Counted from the stretch's first letter, positions 34,059 to 43,451 are shown. The stretch is 64,000 nt of DNA from Candidatus Gastranaerophilales bacterium (GCA_910587055.1 CAJUKY010000009.1:8556-72555), one strand, 5' to 3'. Program-made: numbers and translations. The notes: generated by a model from the sequence alone, not told the origin.

Positions 34059-35140
34059 ATTTCATAAGACCCTGTGATATTGTATCCTTCATTTTTAAGC
34101 ACACTTTCTTTCTGTGCTTCAAGCATATCCTCGGATATCATTTCATCAATTAATTCATCCAGAGAATATTCCGGTTTCCAGCCGAGTTTTTCTCTTGCTT
34201 TCATGCTGTCGCCCAGAAGTAATTCAACCTCCGTGGGTCTGAAATATTCAGGGTCAACTTCCACTATTATTCTGCCGTCTTTTGCAAATCCTTTTTCGTT
34301 AAGTCCTTCTCCCCTGAATTCAATTTCAAGTCCGGCTTTTTTAAAAGCTTTAAAGCAAAAATCGCGTACAGATGTTGTTACTCCCGTTGCAAGTACAAAA
34401 TCATCCGGTGTATCATGCTGCAGTATTTTCCACATTCCTTCAACATAATCTTTTGCATGACCCCAGTCACGCTTTGCGGAAAGATTTCCAAGGTAAAGTT
34501 TATCTTCAAGTCCGAGTTTTATTCTTGCTGCAGCACGGGTAATTTTTCTTGTAATAAATGTTTCGCCGCGTCGGGGGGATTCATGGTTAAACAGAATACC
34601 GTTTGAAGCAAAGATGTTGTATGCTTCTCTGTAGTTTACCGTTATCCAGTAGGCATAAAGTTTTGCGCAGGCATAGGGTGAGCGCGGGTAAAAAGGAGTT
34701 TTTTCCGTTTGCGGGGTTTCCTGCACAAGTCCGTATAGTTCCGAGGTTGATGCCTGATAGAATTTACTTTTTTTCTCAAGCCCCAGAATTCTTATTGCTT
34801 CAAGAATTCTTAAAGTACCGAGTGCATCAGTGTTTGCGGTGTATTCGGGTGAATCAAAAGAAACTTTTACATGTGATTGTGCCGCAAGATTATAAATTTC
34901 ATCAGGCTGAATTTCCTGAATTATTCTTATGATATTTGTACTGTCGGTTAAGTCGCCGTAGTATAGCTTAAATTGTGAATTTTTTATATGTTTATCCTGA
35001 TAGAGATGGTCAATTCTTTTTGAATTGAATGATGAAGCACGTCTTTTAATGCCGTGAACTTCATATCCTTTTTCAAGAAGAAATTCGGCAAGATAGCTTC
35101 CGTCCTGTCCTGTTACACCTGTGATTAAAGCTTTTTTCAT
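34055..35140 (-). CDS. gmd: GDP-mannose 4,6-dehydratase
   Basis: A 361-residue SDR enzyme: KKALITGVTGQDGSYLAEFLL (NADP-binding), VHGIKRRASSFN, STSELYG (catalytic T/S) and YPRSPYACAKLYAYW (YxxxK). It makes GDP-4-keto-6-deoxy-D-mannose, the precursor for GDP-fucose made by the next gene. ATG at 35140 gives the conserved start; an in-frame TTG seven codons upstream is possible but has no better ribosome site. Fucose synthesis in a gut organism points to surface glycan decoration (inference). Confidence 0.95.
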   Translation of the reverse strand: MKKALITGVTGQDGSYLAEFLLEKGYEVHGIKRRASSFNSKRIDHLYQDKHIKNSQFKLYYGDLTDSTNIIRIIQEIQPDEIYNLAAQSHVKVSFDSPEYTANTDALGTLRILEAIRILGLEKKSKFYQASTSELYGLVQETPQTEKTPFYPRSPYACAKLYAYWITVNYREAYNIFASNGILFNHESPRRGETFITRKITRAAARIKLGLEDKLYLGNLSAKRDWGHAKDYVEGMWKILQHDTPDDFVLATGVTTSVRDFCFKAFKKAGLEIEFRGEGLNEKGFAKDGRIIVEVDPEYFRPTEVELLLGDSMKAREKLGWKPEYSLDELIDEMISEDMLEAQKESVLKNEGYNITGSYEI

Positions 35141-35222
35141 AATATAGTTTTTATCCGTCAAATAATCTCTGTTATTGATTATAAGTCTTAATTACATTCT
35201 ATTGCAAAGAACTTAATATAAT

Positions 35223-35251
35223 TTGACATGCCGCAGGCGCAATGGTAGTAT
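35223..35251 (+). promoter_or_regulatory. Promoter of pyk
   Basis: Perfect TTGACA (35223-35228), 17-bp spacer, TAGTAT (35246-35251), about 43 bp upstream of the pyk ATG. Confidence 0.65.
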
Positions 35252-35294
35252 TTACTTGATTGTAGCAGTATGCTGATAACCGGAAGGCAATAAA

Positions 35295-36728
35295 ATGAAA
35301 GATATATTTTCAAAAAGAACAAAAATAGTTGCAACTCTCGGCCCTGCAACGGATAATGAGGATAAGATTAAAGAATTAATTGAGGCGGGTGCAAACGTTT
35401 TTAGATTAAATACATCCCATGGCACGATGGATTATCACAGAGAAAAAATCCGCATGATAAAAAGTGTTGCTTCAAAGACGGGTGCCTGCATAGCAACCCT
35501 TGTGGATTTACAGGGGCCAAAAATCAGGATAGGCAATTTAAAAGAAGAAATTTTAATTAAAAACGGAGATAAACTTGTTTTTGAGCATTCGCTTGAACAG
35601 AAAGATAACAGCATTATCCCTGTGGATTATGCAGGAATAAGCAAAGATGTTTCAAAAGGTTCAAGGGTTTTGATTGACGATGGAAAACTTGAAGTTATAG
35701 TAGATGAAGTGAACGGCGGTAAAGTTTATGCTACGGTTACAAACGGCGGGCTTTTAAAATCAAGAAAAGGTCTTAATATACCGGGTTCCACAGCTTCTCT
35801 TGATGCGGTAACTCCTAAAGACATTGAGTTTATTAAATTCGCCGTTGAAGAGGGGGCGGACTGGATTGCCCTTTCTTTCGTTCGCCAAAAAGAAGATGTA
35901 CTTCTTGCAAAAAAATATATAAATGATTTCAATGCTTCAATTCCTGTCGTATCAAAGCTTGAAAAGCCTGATGCCATTGAAAATCTGCATGATATTGTAT
36001 GCGTATCCGATGCTATTATGGTAGCCAGAGGGGATTTGGGGATTGAACTTTCACCTGTTGATGTGCCGATTTGCCAGAAGCTTATTGTTGAAGAGGCCGG
36101 CAAACAGAGAAAACCCGTTATTGTTGCAACGCAAATGCTTGAATCAATGATAAATGAGCCTATTCCGACACGTGCGGAGAGTTCCGATGTTGCAAATGCT
36201 ATTTTAGACGGTGCAGATGCCGTTATGCTTTCGGGAGAAACTTCTGTCGGTAAATTTGCGGCGGATGCTGTCAGGATGATGTCAAAAATTGCAATCAGAA
36301 CTGAAAACAGCTGCTTTTATAAATTTGATACGGATTATGAATTAAATGACGAAATTGCCCTGACGCGTCAGGCAGTTGTTTTCGGAGCTGATAAAATGTT
36401 GAAATACGTTAATGCAAAGGCCATTTTGAGCTTTTCGCATTTTGGATATTCAACGAGATTGATGTCAAAACTAAAGCCTTCAGCACCCGTTATTATGATA
36501 TCCGATATAGAAGAAACCTGCAGAAAAATGTCATTGAACTGGGGCGTTTATCCTTTCTGTAAGAAATGGGATGAAACAGTAGATGCCAATCTGCTTTTAA
36601 AGATTGATGAATTTTTAATAAATGAAGCCGGTTTAAAGCCAAATGATTATGTAGTTATTACAGGTTCAGCCCCGAGACTTATCACCGGCAGAACAAACTT
36701 TGTGCGCGTGCATAAAATTGGAACATAA
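35295..36728 (+). CDS. pyk: Pyruvate kinase
   Basis: A 477-residue pyruvate kinase. N-terminal RTKIVATLGPATDNE, FRLNTSHGT, then the barrel with LVDLQGPKIRIG, the catalytic ISKLEKPDAIEN-type VVSKLEKPDA (active-site Lys), MVARGDLGIELS, ATQMLESMI and PTRAESSDVANAILDGADAVMLSGET; the C-terminal domain ends with GTNFVRVH-like TNFVRVHKIG. It converts PEP and ADP to pyruvate and ATP. Normal length. GGAAGG lies before the ATG. The metY-like gene follows after ~40 bp and may be co-transcribed. Confidence 0.97.
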   Translation: MKDIFSKRTKIVATLGPATDNEDKIKELIEAGANVFRLNTSHGTMDYHREKIRMIKSVASKTGACIATLVDLQGPKIRIGNLKEEILIKNGDKLVFEHSLEQKDNSIIPVDYAGISKDVSKGSRVLIDDGKLEVIVDEVNGGKVYATVTNGGLLKSRKGLNIPGSTASLDAVTPKDIEFIKFAVEEGADWIALSFVRQKEDVLLAKKYINDFNASIPVVSKLEKPDAIENLHDIVCVSDAIMVARGDLGIELSPVDVPICQKLIVEEAGKQRKPVIVATQMLESMINEPIPTRAESSDVANAILDGADAVMLSGETSVGKFAADAVRMMSKIAIRTENSCFYKFDTDYELNDEIALTRQAVVFGADKMLKYVNAKAILSFSHFGYSTRLMSKLKPSAPVIMISDIEETCRKMSLNWGVYPFCKKWDETVDANLLLKIDEFLINEAGLKPNDYVVITGSAPRLITGRTNFVRVHKIGT

Positions 36729-36767
36729 AGACTTTTGATAAGGCATTATGAGGATTTTGGAGGAAAA

Positions 36768-38036
36768 ATGAAAGATAATACGAAGTGTCTGCATTCAGGA
36801 TATACACCCGTTAACGGCGGTCCCAGAGTAATGCCGATTTATCAGAGCACCACTTTTAGATTTAATTCAACAAAAGAAATAGGAGATGTTTTTGATGATC
36901 CTACAAAAGCGCATATATATACGCGTTTTACCAATCCTACGGTAGATGCTGTTGAGAAAAAAATTGCGGATTTAGAAGGCGGAGTTGCCGCAATGTGTAC
37001 ATCATCAGGCCAGATGGCATCTTTAATGTCAATTTTAAATCTTTGTAATTCGGGGGACAGTTTTATAAGTTCAGCTTCAATTTATGGCGGTACTTTAAAT
37101 TTATTTGCCGTTACATTAAAAAAGCTTGGAGTTGAATGTATTTTTGTAGATGTAGATGCATCCGAGGATGAAATCCAGGCTAAAATTAAACCAAACACAA
37201 AGGCGATATTCGGGGAAACTTTAACCAATCCTTCCCTGCAAATTTTAGATATTGAAAAATTTGCCCGTGTTGCGCATAAAAACGGTATTCCGTTAATTGT
37301 GGATAATACTTTTCCTACACCGATTCTCTGTAAGCCTTTTGAATACGGAGCTGATGTTGTCATTCACTCCACTTCAAAATATATGGACGGGCATGCTCTG
37401 CAGGTGGGCGGCGTGATTGTTGATTCGGGTAAATTTGATTATTCAAACGGTAATTTTCCTGATTTTACCGAACCCGATGAGTCATACCATGGTACGGTTT
37501 ATACAAGAGACTATTCTTTTGCCCCGTATATCGTTAAAGCCAGAATGCAGCTGATGAGAGATTTTGGGGCATATCCTTCAGGAAATTCCGGGTTTTTATT
37601 AAACCTTGGTCTTGAAACGCTTGCTATAAGGATGGAAAAATATTGTTCAAATGCACTTAAAGCAGCTGAATATTTTGAGAATACCGGTAAATTTGAAACC
37701 GTAGATTATCCGGGGTTAAAATCAAACAGATATTATGATTTAGCTCAAAAATATCTTCCGAAAGGACAATCCGGTGTGATTTCATTAACAATTAAGGGCG
37801 GTAAAGAGACAGCAATTAAATTTATGGATGGGCTTAAACTTGCTTCAAATGAGGTTCATGTGGCTGATATAAGAACATGCGTGCTGCATCCTGCAAGTGC
37901 TACCCACAGGCAATTGACTGATGAACAGCTGATTAACTGCGGAATAAATCCGGGTCTTGTAAGATTTTCTGTCGGTCTTGAAGATATAGAAGATATAATT
38001 GAAGATATAGAACAGAGTTTGAAGTCATTGCAGTAA
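36768..38036 (+). CDS. metY: O-acetylhomoserine sulfhydrylase (MetY-like, PLP-dependent)
   Basis: A 422-residue Cys/Met-metabolism PLP enzyme. Motifs: SSGQMASLMS near the cofactor, VDNTFPTP, and the lysine loop HSTSKYMDGHALQVGG. The insertion with GNFPDFTEPDESYHG is typical of O-acetylhomoserine sulfhydrylases (MetY) rather than methionine gamma-lyase; the latter remains possible. MetY joins O-acetylhomoserine and sulfide to homocysteine. ATG at 36768 has a perfect GGAGG 4 nt upstream; an upstream in-frame ATG at 36735 lacks that. Confidence 0.88.
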   Translation: MKDNTKCLHSGYTPVNGGPRVMPIYQSTTFRFNSTKEIGDVFDDPTKAHIYTRFTNPTVDAVEKKIADLEGGVAAMCTSSGQMASLMSILNLCNSGDSFISSASIYGGTLNLFAVTLKKLGVECIFVDVDASEDEIQAKIKPNTKAIFGETLTNPSLQILDIEKFARVAHKNGIPLIVDNTFPTPILCKPFEYGADVVIHSTSKYMDGHALQVGGVIVDSGKFDYSNGNFPDFTEPDESYHGTVYTRDYSFAPYIVKARMQLMRDFGAYPSGNSGFLLNLGLETLAIRMEKYCSNALKAAEYFENTGKFETVDYPGLKSNRYYDLAQKYLPKGQSGVISLTIKGGKETAIKFMDGLKLASNEVHVADIRTCVLHPASATHRQLTDEQLINCGINPGLVRFSVGLEDIEDIIEDIEQSLKSLQ

Positions 38037-38120
38037 TATTTTGATACTTAAACGTCTTGACAGCAAGGCTTGTTGCTGATATTGTTATGTGGTTGAAAAT
38101 TTAATATTCACAATTATTAT

Positions 38121-38199
38121 GGGGCGTAGCACTCTGCCGGCCGAGAAAGCGACTAAATGTGACTTTGGAAGGAGAGGGGCAGTGTACCAAAAGAAAATG
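38121..38199 (+). repeat. tRNA-Pro-linked repeat element, copy A
   Basis: About 79 nt, beginning GGGGCGTAGCACTCTGCC and containing CTTTGGAAGGAGAGGGG, lying ~38 bp upstream of tRNA-Pro(UGG). It matches copy B (39679-39759) at about 60 of 72 aligned positions; almost all differences are transitions. CTCTgCC can pair with GGAGAG in both copies. No known RNA family recognised. The first dozen bases resemble the 5' end of the tRNA itself (GGGACGTAGCGC), so it may be tRNA-derived. Confidence 0.7.
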
Positions 38200-38236
38200 A
38201 TTTAAAAAAATATAATTTAATACTCATTAAATATTT

Positions 38237-38310
38237 CGGGACGTAGCGCAGCTTGGTAGCGCACCTCGCTTGGGACGAGGGGGTCGCAGGTTCAAATCCT
38301 GTCGTCCCGA
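38237..38310 (+). tRNA. tRNA-Pro (anticodon UGG)
   Basis: Complete cloverleaf: acceptor CGGGACG with CGTCCCG, D-arm GCGC...GCGC, anticodon stem CCTCG/CGAGG with loop CTTGGGA (anticodon TGG), T-arm GCAGG-TTCAAAT-CCTGT, discriminator A. CCA is not encoded. Preceded by repeat copy A. Confidence 0.95.
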
Positions 38311-38361
38311 TTTAATATTGAATTATTAAATGCATGTAGGCCGGCATGGTTTATAAAATTA

Positions 38362-39486
38362 TTAATTTTTGCTTCCAAAGAGCATGTCTTTCAATAAACA
38401 AAGTATATTTGGATAATATGTAACAGCTTCTTTATCAAGCATATCTTCGATAATCATTTCTTCAGAGTCCTGATTTTCGGAACCAAAAAGCCAGAAACTT
38501 TCCAAATTAAGCAATGAATTTTTATCTACAAAGTATCTCGTATTATCCGGTGTCGAAGCATTTGCAATAGTAACCTTATCGCCGTCAACCTTTATAACAC
38601 TGTATGCATGCGCTTTATCAAATTCATACACGGATCCGTTTGTACATTCTATGCTGCATTCGCCGGTTGTGCCAAATACGATTGAATTTGAGAGCGGATT
38701 TTGTTCAAAATTATCAAGCATTTTACGTGCGTGCTCTGTGGCGTTTTCTTCGTTAGGATTAAAAATATTGTTGCAAAAATCTTCCGTATTTATAATGAAT
38801 TTTTCCTGACTTTCGTTATCCTTCAGCCATAAATATTTGTCATCAACGCTTTTATTCATTTTTGTGTACAAATGTCCTTCTTTTAATTCGACCTCATTTC
38901 CGTAAAAATCAGCAATAGCGTATGTTTTATCCGGTATAAAGTAAGATACCTCGTTTTTAAATTCCTCTGTATCTTTATGTGTTTTGATTGTTTCAAAAGG
39001 TTTTCCCAGCAAAAGATATGAAACACTTGCCGGAGTTACTCCGTATAGTGTGTCATCCGGGGCGTTTTCATTCGGATAATTATTTAAAATTTCGCGTAAT
39101 GTTTCGTCATCTGATTGTTCGAAACACATTTCCATTGCGCGTTCAAATATTGCGACATCGTCATCGCCCGTTGCATATTGTCTTCCATCTTCATCCGGTT
39201 CTTTTAGCTGTTTAAGTTCATCTTGCGTTATGGTATATGTTTCGCCGGTGCCTTGAAAAGTAACATTGTATTCCAGAATATTTTCATCTTCATCTTTTAC
39301 TATAACAAGAGAGTCTTCGATTGCTTGTGCACCTTCTTTTGTCTGAGATATTGAAAATAACGTTGATATAAGTCCGCAGTCTTGCAAATGTTGTGTGAAA
39401 TCCCCGTCTATTTTGCCGTTTGCTTCTTCTTTGTTATCAGTATGATGCAAATATGCGGGATTATTTATACCTGTAATCCTGTTCAT
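38362..39486 (-). CDS. Calpain-like cysteine protease candidate
   Basis: A 374-residue protein. Residues 30-48 (TQHLQDCGLISTLFSIS) resemble the calpain catalytic-cysteine motif (DCWFLAALA type), with C37. Near the C-terminus, KAHAYSVIKVDGDKVTIANAST fits the calpain His/Asn segment (H293, N309). The region between is acidic and variable. Acidic, no signal peptide. ATG at 39486 is preferred over a GTG 11 codons upstream: it begins MNRITGIN, like other hypothetical proteins here (MNIQITG, MNFKITS). The Cys-His-Asn order and spacing fit, but the assignment rests on short motifs. It lies between the two tRNA-Pro units. Confidence 0.6.
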   Translation of the reverse strand: MNRITGINNPAYLHHTDNKEEANGKIDGDFTQHLQDCGLISTLFSISQTKEGAQAIEDSLVIVKDEDENILEYNVTFQGTGETYTITQDELKQLKEPDEDGRQYATGDDDVAIFERAMEMCFEQSDDETLREILNNYPNENAPDDTLYGVTPASVSYLLLGKPFETIKTHKDTEEFKNEVSYFIPDKTYAIADFYGNEVELKEGHLYTKMNKSVDDKYLWLKDNESQEKFIINTEDFCNNIFNPNEENATEHARKMLDNFEQNPLSNSIVFGTTGECSIECTNGSVYEFDKAHAYSVIKVDGDKVTIANASTPDNTRYFVDKNSLLNLESFWLFGSENQDSEEMIIEDMLDKEAVTYYPNILCLLKDMLFGSKN

Positions 39487-39678
39487 TTTGTTTGCTCTTT
39501 GTAATAATCTCTCTTTCACATATATAAAAAATATATCCTTAATAAAAGTTATACTTGATATAGTGCGATTTTACAAAAATTTACATAATAATTTTGATTT
39601 CAATTGTGTTATTTTATTTTACTTTTTTATTTTTTTTATGTATAATCACTTGTGAAACCACCTGCTTAAATCTATATC

Positions 39679-39759
39679 GGGACGCAGCACTCTGCCGACT
39701 GAGAAAGTGACTGAATGTCACTTTGGAAGGAGAGGGGTGGCACACCTAAAAGAAAATGG
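39679..39759 (+). repeat. tRNA-Pro-linked repeat element, copy B
   Basis: Second copy, ~38 bp upstream of tRNA-Pro(GGG). It contains an additional perfect stem AAAGTGAC-TGAAT-GTCACTTT (39705-39725), which is imperfect in copy A. The whole unit (element, AT-rich spacer and tRNA, about 193 bp) is duplicated relative to 38121-38310. Confidence 0.7.
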
Positions 39760-39797
39760 TTCAAGAAATTACAATTTAATACTTAATCAACTTATTA

Positions 39798-39871
<74 letters not shown>

Positions 39872-39877
39872 AATTTT

Positions 39878-39908
39878 AAAGGGAATTCTTAAATGAGTTC
39901 CCTTTTTT
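39878..39908 (+). terminator. Terminator after tRNA-Pro(GGG)
   Basis: AAAGGGAA (39878-39885) pairs with TTCCCTTT (39898-39905), continuing into TTTTTT. Directly follows the tRNA. Confidence 0.8.
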
Positions 39909-39960
39909 AACAGGATTTGATTTTTTGCAAATGTGCTTTTCTTCACAAGTTCAGAAATGT

Positions 39961-39973
39961 CCTGTTGTTCCGA
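39961..39973 (+). repeat. Imperfect copy of the tRNA-Pro 3' end (possible att scar)
   Basis: CCTGTTGTTCCGA matches the last 13 nt of tRNA-Pro(GGG), CCTGTCGTTCCGA (39859-39871), at 12 of 13 positions. It lies about 90 bp downstream. This is the footprint expected of an integrated and lost element at a tRNA 3' end, but no integrase remains. Confidence 0.35.
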
Positions 39974-39989
39974 CCATTGAAAACAAAGA

Positions 39990-40018
39990 CCAGAGCTAGC
40001 TTTCAGCTTTGGTTTTTT
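39990..40018 (+). terminator. Rho-independent terminator
   Basis: CCAGAGCT (39990-39997), 7-nt loop, AGCTTTGG (40005-40012), then TTTTTT. It directs plus-strand termination although no plus-strand gene lies between it and the tRNA terminator, so it may be a relic of a lost gene. Confidence 0.7.
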
Positions 40019-40043
40019 AATTTTGTGTAATATTTGTGTAATG

Positions 40044-40538
40044 TTATTTTCCCAGAGATAATCTTGCGATTTCATTGGGGTGAAAACTCGCACGGATAGA
40101 ATTTATTTTTTCAAGAATGTTTTTCGGCAGGTGTTTTTTCTGTTCTAAAAGTGCATAATAAAAAGCTTTTGAAAGTCCGTTTGAAAAGCAGGCATGTCTT
40201 TTTAAAATAATCCTGCCTGTTGTGTTATCAATAAAAAAGATTCTGCATAAATATCCAAAAACTTCATCATTAATTTTATCAAGCGGCTTGCCGCCATGGA
40301 TATACGGAATATCAATCCAATCAAGATTTTCGAATTTTACAAGAAGAAAAACAATATTATTTTTAGTGTAGATTTGGAAAAACGGAACTGAATTTTGAAT
40401 GTTTTTAATAAAATTTTCATCGGGAGATTTTTTGAAAATGAAGATATCGGCAGCGTTTTTATCAAAATTCATAATTGAAATTTCGTTTTTAATGCAAAAT
40501 TCGCTGTAACATTTTCCTGTTTTATATTTTTTCATCAA
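40044..40538 (-). CDS. Hypothetical protein
   Basis: A 164-residue protein with alternating beta-like segments (NAADIFIFKK, FFQIYTKNNIVFLLVKF) and a helical C-terminus (SKAFYYALLEQKKHLPKNILEKINSIRASF). No signal peptide or membrane helix. I do not recognise the family. Its start overlaps the end of the DMT transporter gene (ATGA-type, 4 nt), so it is probably co-translated with it. Confidence 0.65.
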   Translation of the reverse strand: MMKKYKTGKCYSEFCIKNEISIMNFDKNAADIFIFKKSPDENFIKNIQNSVPFFQIYTKNNIVFLLVKFENLDWIDIPYIHGGKPLDKINDEVFGYLCRIFFIDNTTGRIILKRHACFSNGLSKAFYYALLEQKKHLPKNILEKINSIRASFHPNEIARLSLGK

Positions 40539-41392
40539 TTTAATAATATAATTACTGCTCCTGTAACCATTATGATTGAGCCGATTAATTTTTTCAATAA
40601 ATGCTTTTCATTAAATAATTTCCATCCTATAAATACATTCAGTATATTTGACAGTTGAAACACGGAGAGCGCTGCCGCAACGGGAATTTTTTCAAATACA
40701 AAATTTGTTGAAAATTGCATAATAAAAACAAAAAAAGCAAGTAAAATAAACGGCTCGAGCTCCTTTTTAAAATTAAGCGTGTAAAAAGCCTTTTTGCGGT
40801 TGATTTTTAAAATTATAAATGAGAAGATAAAGCCAAAAATAACCCAAAGTAAAAATGAGCAGGTAATATTCGTTAAAATAATGACTTTTTTTATAAATAC
40901 AGCCTCAATTGCCGTGAAAATCAATGCCAAAAATCTGTAAATTATATCTTTTCTTTTAAATAAAGAGAGACTAAATCCTTCATTTGCAGCATCAAAAATA
41001 AAATAACTGCCCGAGATTATCAAAACAATACCGATAACTGCCGTAATATCGGGTATTTCTCCGATTAATATTATTCCAAAGATTAATCCTGCAATTGCTT
41101 TATAAGAATTTATCGGCCCCAAAACAGAAAGCTCGCCATATTTTAACGCCGATATCAAAAAAGCATTGCCCAGCGCACCAAAAAAACCTCCGGCAAATGC
41201 CAGGATTATAGCTTCGCTTGAAATTTGCGGGTAATAAATAAAAAATAAAGGTATACAGAAGAGAGATAGAATAAAATATGTTTTAAAATTTGTATTTAGA
41301 GGAGAAAAAGTTTTTGATAATTCTTTTTGCAGTGTGTTTAGTGCTGAATTTGAAAATATTCTTAAAAATATTGCAAAAATTACTGAAAACAT
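40535..41392 (-). CDS. EamA/DMT-family transporter
   Basis: A 285-residue membrane protein with about ten helices in two halves, the EamA (drug/metabolite transporter) layout: FAGGFFGALGNAFLISALKYGELSVLGPINSYKAIAGLIFGIILIGE in the first half and the related LSVFQLSNILNVFIGWKLFNEKHLLKKLIGSIIMVTGAVI in the second, split here only to show the repeat. Substrate unknown. First gene of a two-gene operon with the 164-residue hypothetical protein. Confidence 0.85.
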   Translation of the reverse strand: MFSVIFAIFLRIFSNSALNTLQKELSKTFSPLNTNFKTYFILSLFCIPLFFIYYPQISSEAIILAFAGGFFGALGNAFLISALKYGELSVLGPINSYKAIAGLIFGIILIGEIPDITAVIGIVLIISGSYFIFDAANEGFSLSLFKRKDIIYRFLALIFTAIEAVFIKKVIILTNITCSFLLWVIFGFIFSFIILKINRKKAFYTLNFKKELEPFILLAFFVFIMQFSTNFVFEKIPVAAALSVFQLSNILNVFIGWKLFNEKHLLKKLIGSIIMVTGAVIILLN

Positions 41393-41469
41393 AAGATAAT
41401 TATAGCAAAATCAAAAATTTACAGGTTTTGTTATAAAACATAAAGTTTTGTGTTGTGTGAAATAAAAGA

Positions 41470-43191
41470 ATGAATATTGCTCCTGCCGCATTTGCAGTTT
41501 TTAAAATTAATAACAGCTTTTTAGGCGCGGTTTCAAAAAATGAAGCTGCAGTAAACCCTGCTGTTTTTCACAACACTGCAAAAAATTCTAAAATGCCGGA
41601 TACCTTGAGTTTTCTCGGGACTTATTATGCAACAACGGACAGCCATTCAAGACTGCCTATGGCGGCATCTACGCTGTCTGAAATTGAAAACAGGATGCAA
41701 AACAGAAAAAATATTGATGAACCTGTATTTTTGCTTGATTGCGGTGATTTTACGGGGGACTCTTATTCATTTAAAAGCATAGCAGATATGTATACAACTT
41801 TTCAAAAAAGAAATCCTGATATAACCTGTGTTTTTAACCTCGGAAATTATGACATTGATCCTCTTTTGGATGAAGGAGCACTTCTTGAGCATAAAGAAGA
41901 AATAAAAGATATGCTTCAGGAAATGGCAGACGGCGGAATAAATATCATAAGTGCTTCGTATTGTGAAGCCGTTGAAAAACTTAAAAAAGAGGGTGCAGAA
42001 ATTGATGAGCTTGAATTTATAAAGCCTTATATAATTTTAGATGATATAGTTGACGGCAAAAGACAAGAAGTATTTTTGTCAGGTATCGGCACGAGGAATA
42101 AATGCGGGGCAAAGGAGCAAAAGGCGGCGCTTGATTATCTTCAAGAAGTCTGCATAAAAAATGATGTTAAAGTTGACAAGGCGATTTTGTTTACACATAA
42201 CAACACAAAAAATACAAATGAACTTCTAGATTATGCAAAGGAAACTCTGGGCATAAAAAATATAGAGCTTGCAATAGGCGGGCATCCGCATAGTATTGAA
42301 GATTATATGCACGGAAAAACAAGGGTATTGTATCCGCCTGCGCAGGGAAAAGGTGCCTATGAAATAAAAAGTACAGAGAATGGTTTTGAATTTGAACCGC
42401 TCAAACTTAAATCAAGCGGATATGATTATTCACAGCTTGTCGGAAACCCTGATGTTATAGATAATTTTGATATAAACAATCCTTATCCTGTGAAAAATGC
42501 TTATAAACGAATTTTAAATGATTCTGTAAATTCTGAATATTTGGAAATTATAACCGAAAGCTCTCCATATAACCTTGAATTCAGGGACTATAATTCAAAA
42601 ATTTCAATGCCCACCTCTTTTGGTACATTTATGGCAAATAAATACAGGGATTTTACGGGAGCTGATATTGCGCTTTTAAGAAATCAATTTTTAAGAGAAA
42701 AACTGCCCTCAAAAGGAAAACCCGTTAACTGGTATAATATTTGTGATTCGATAAATGTTAATGCTGATTTATGCAGGGCGGCTATAAATACGTCAAAACT
42801 TAAAGAAATACTTGAAATATCCTTTGAAAAACAGGATAGAGGTCTTACAAACCCTTCATTTCTGGAATATTCGGATAACTTACGAATAACAAGAAGACAA
42901 AAGCCTAAAGAGGATGGAAATATTGTGAGCCAGATTGAAATTAAGGAAAACGGCTGCTGGATAAAATTACTGAATGAAGACGGCAGCCCTGTTGATGAAG
43001 AAAGAATGTTTTCTCTTGTATCGGAAGATGCTCTTATGTGCGGGTATCTTGCACAATTTGCAAATTTAAATTTAAATGCTGAGAAAATCGAAGATTTAAC
43101 CATACGAGATGTTCTTACAAAGGCTCTTAAAGAAGAAAAACCAAACCCTGACGAGCCAAACTACCATACATCTGAAATTATAAATATTTAA
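41470..43191 (+). CDS. 5'-nucleotidase/UshA-like metallophosphoesterase
   Basis: A 573-residue protein. Residues ~50-300 are a calcineurin-like domain with altered but recognisable motifs: YATTDSHSRL (DxH), LDCGDFTGD, NLGNYDID (GNHD changed to GNYD), LFTHNN and GGHPHSIED. The C-terminal part resembles the 5'-nucleotidase C domain (FGTFMANKYRDFTGADIALL, LRAAINTSKLKEILE-like). No classical signal peptide. The N-terminus starts MNIAP and has DTLSFLG at residues 44-50, the SFxG pattern shared with other proteins here. H-to-Y in GNHD may reduce activity. Start at ATG 41470, right after AATAAAAGA, no strong Shine-Dalgarno. Confidence 0.75.
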   Translation: MNIAPAAFAVFKINNSFLGAVSKNEAAVNPAVFHNTAKNSKMPDTLSFLGTYYATTDSHSRLPMAASTLSEIENRMQNRKNIDEPVFLLDCGDFTGDSYSFKSIADMYTTFQKRNPDITCVFNLGNYDIDPLLDEGALLEHKEEIKDMLQEMADGGINIISASYCEAVEKLKKEGAEIDELEFIKPYIILDDIVDGKRQEVFLSGIGTRNKCGAKEQKAALDYLQEVCIKNDVKVDKAILFTHNNTKNTNELLDYAKETLGIKNIELAIGGHPHSIEDYMHGKTRVLYPPAQGKGAYEIKSTENGFEFEPLKLKSSGYDYSQLVGNPDVIDNFDINNPYPVKNAYKRILNDSVNSEYLEIITESSPYNLEFRDYNSKISMPTSFGTFMANKYRDFTGADIALLRNQFLREKLPSKGKPVNWYNICDSINVNADLCRAAINTSKLKEILEISFEKQDRGLTNPSFLEYSDNLRITRRQKPKEDGNIVSQIEIKENGCWIKLLNEDGSPVDEERMFSLVSEDALMCGYLAQFANLNLNAEKIEDLTIRDVLTKALKEEKPNPDEPNYHTSEIINI

Positions 43192-43303
43192 GTTTTGTAA
43201 CATTGCCTTAAAAATTTATAAAGGTTTGCCGAATAATGCCGTATCTTTATACGTAAGATAGTTTGAAAGTATTACAACAATAAAGTTTATAAGGCAGATG
43301 CAG

Positions 43304-43387
43304 ATGAGAAGAAAACGTATTCGCATTATTAAATCGCGTCTTAAAATGCGTGAAATTGCAAAACGACTGCTCAAAATCATGGCTTAA
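43304..43387 (+). CDS. Very small, strongly basic protein (27 residues)
   Basis: MRRKRIRIIK to KRLLKIMA: 27 residues, half of them Arg or Lys, with an amphipathic helix look. AAGG lies 9 nt upstream of ATG 43304; an ATG two codons earlier also fits. It is in the 260-bp gap between the nucleotidase-like gene and the parvulin gene. Function unknown; a small nucleic-acid-binding or ribosome-associated protein is possible. A further 23-codon ORF at 43440 with AAAAAGGAAT upstream runs antisense into the parvulin gene and is less convincing. Confidence 0.4.
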   Translation: MRRKRIRIIKSRLKMREIAKRLLKIMA

Positions 43388-43451
43388 ATAATAAGCCTTC
43401 AGATTTTGAGCAAGGTAAATTTTAAAAAGGAATAAAATTATGTTTTTTATA

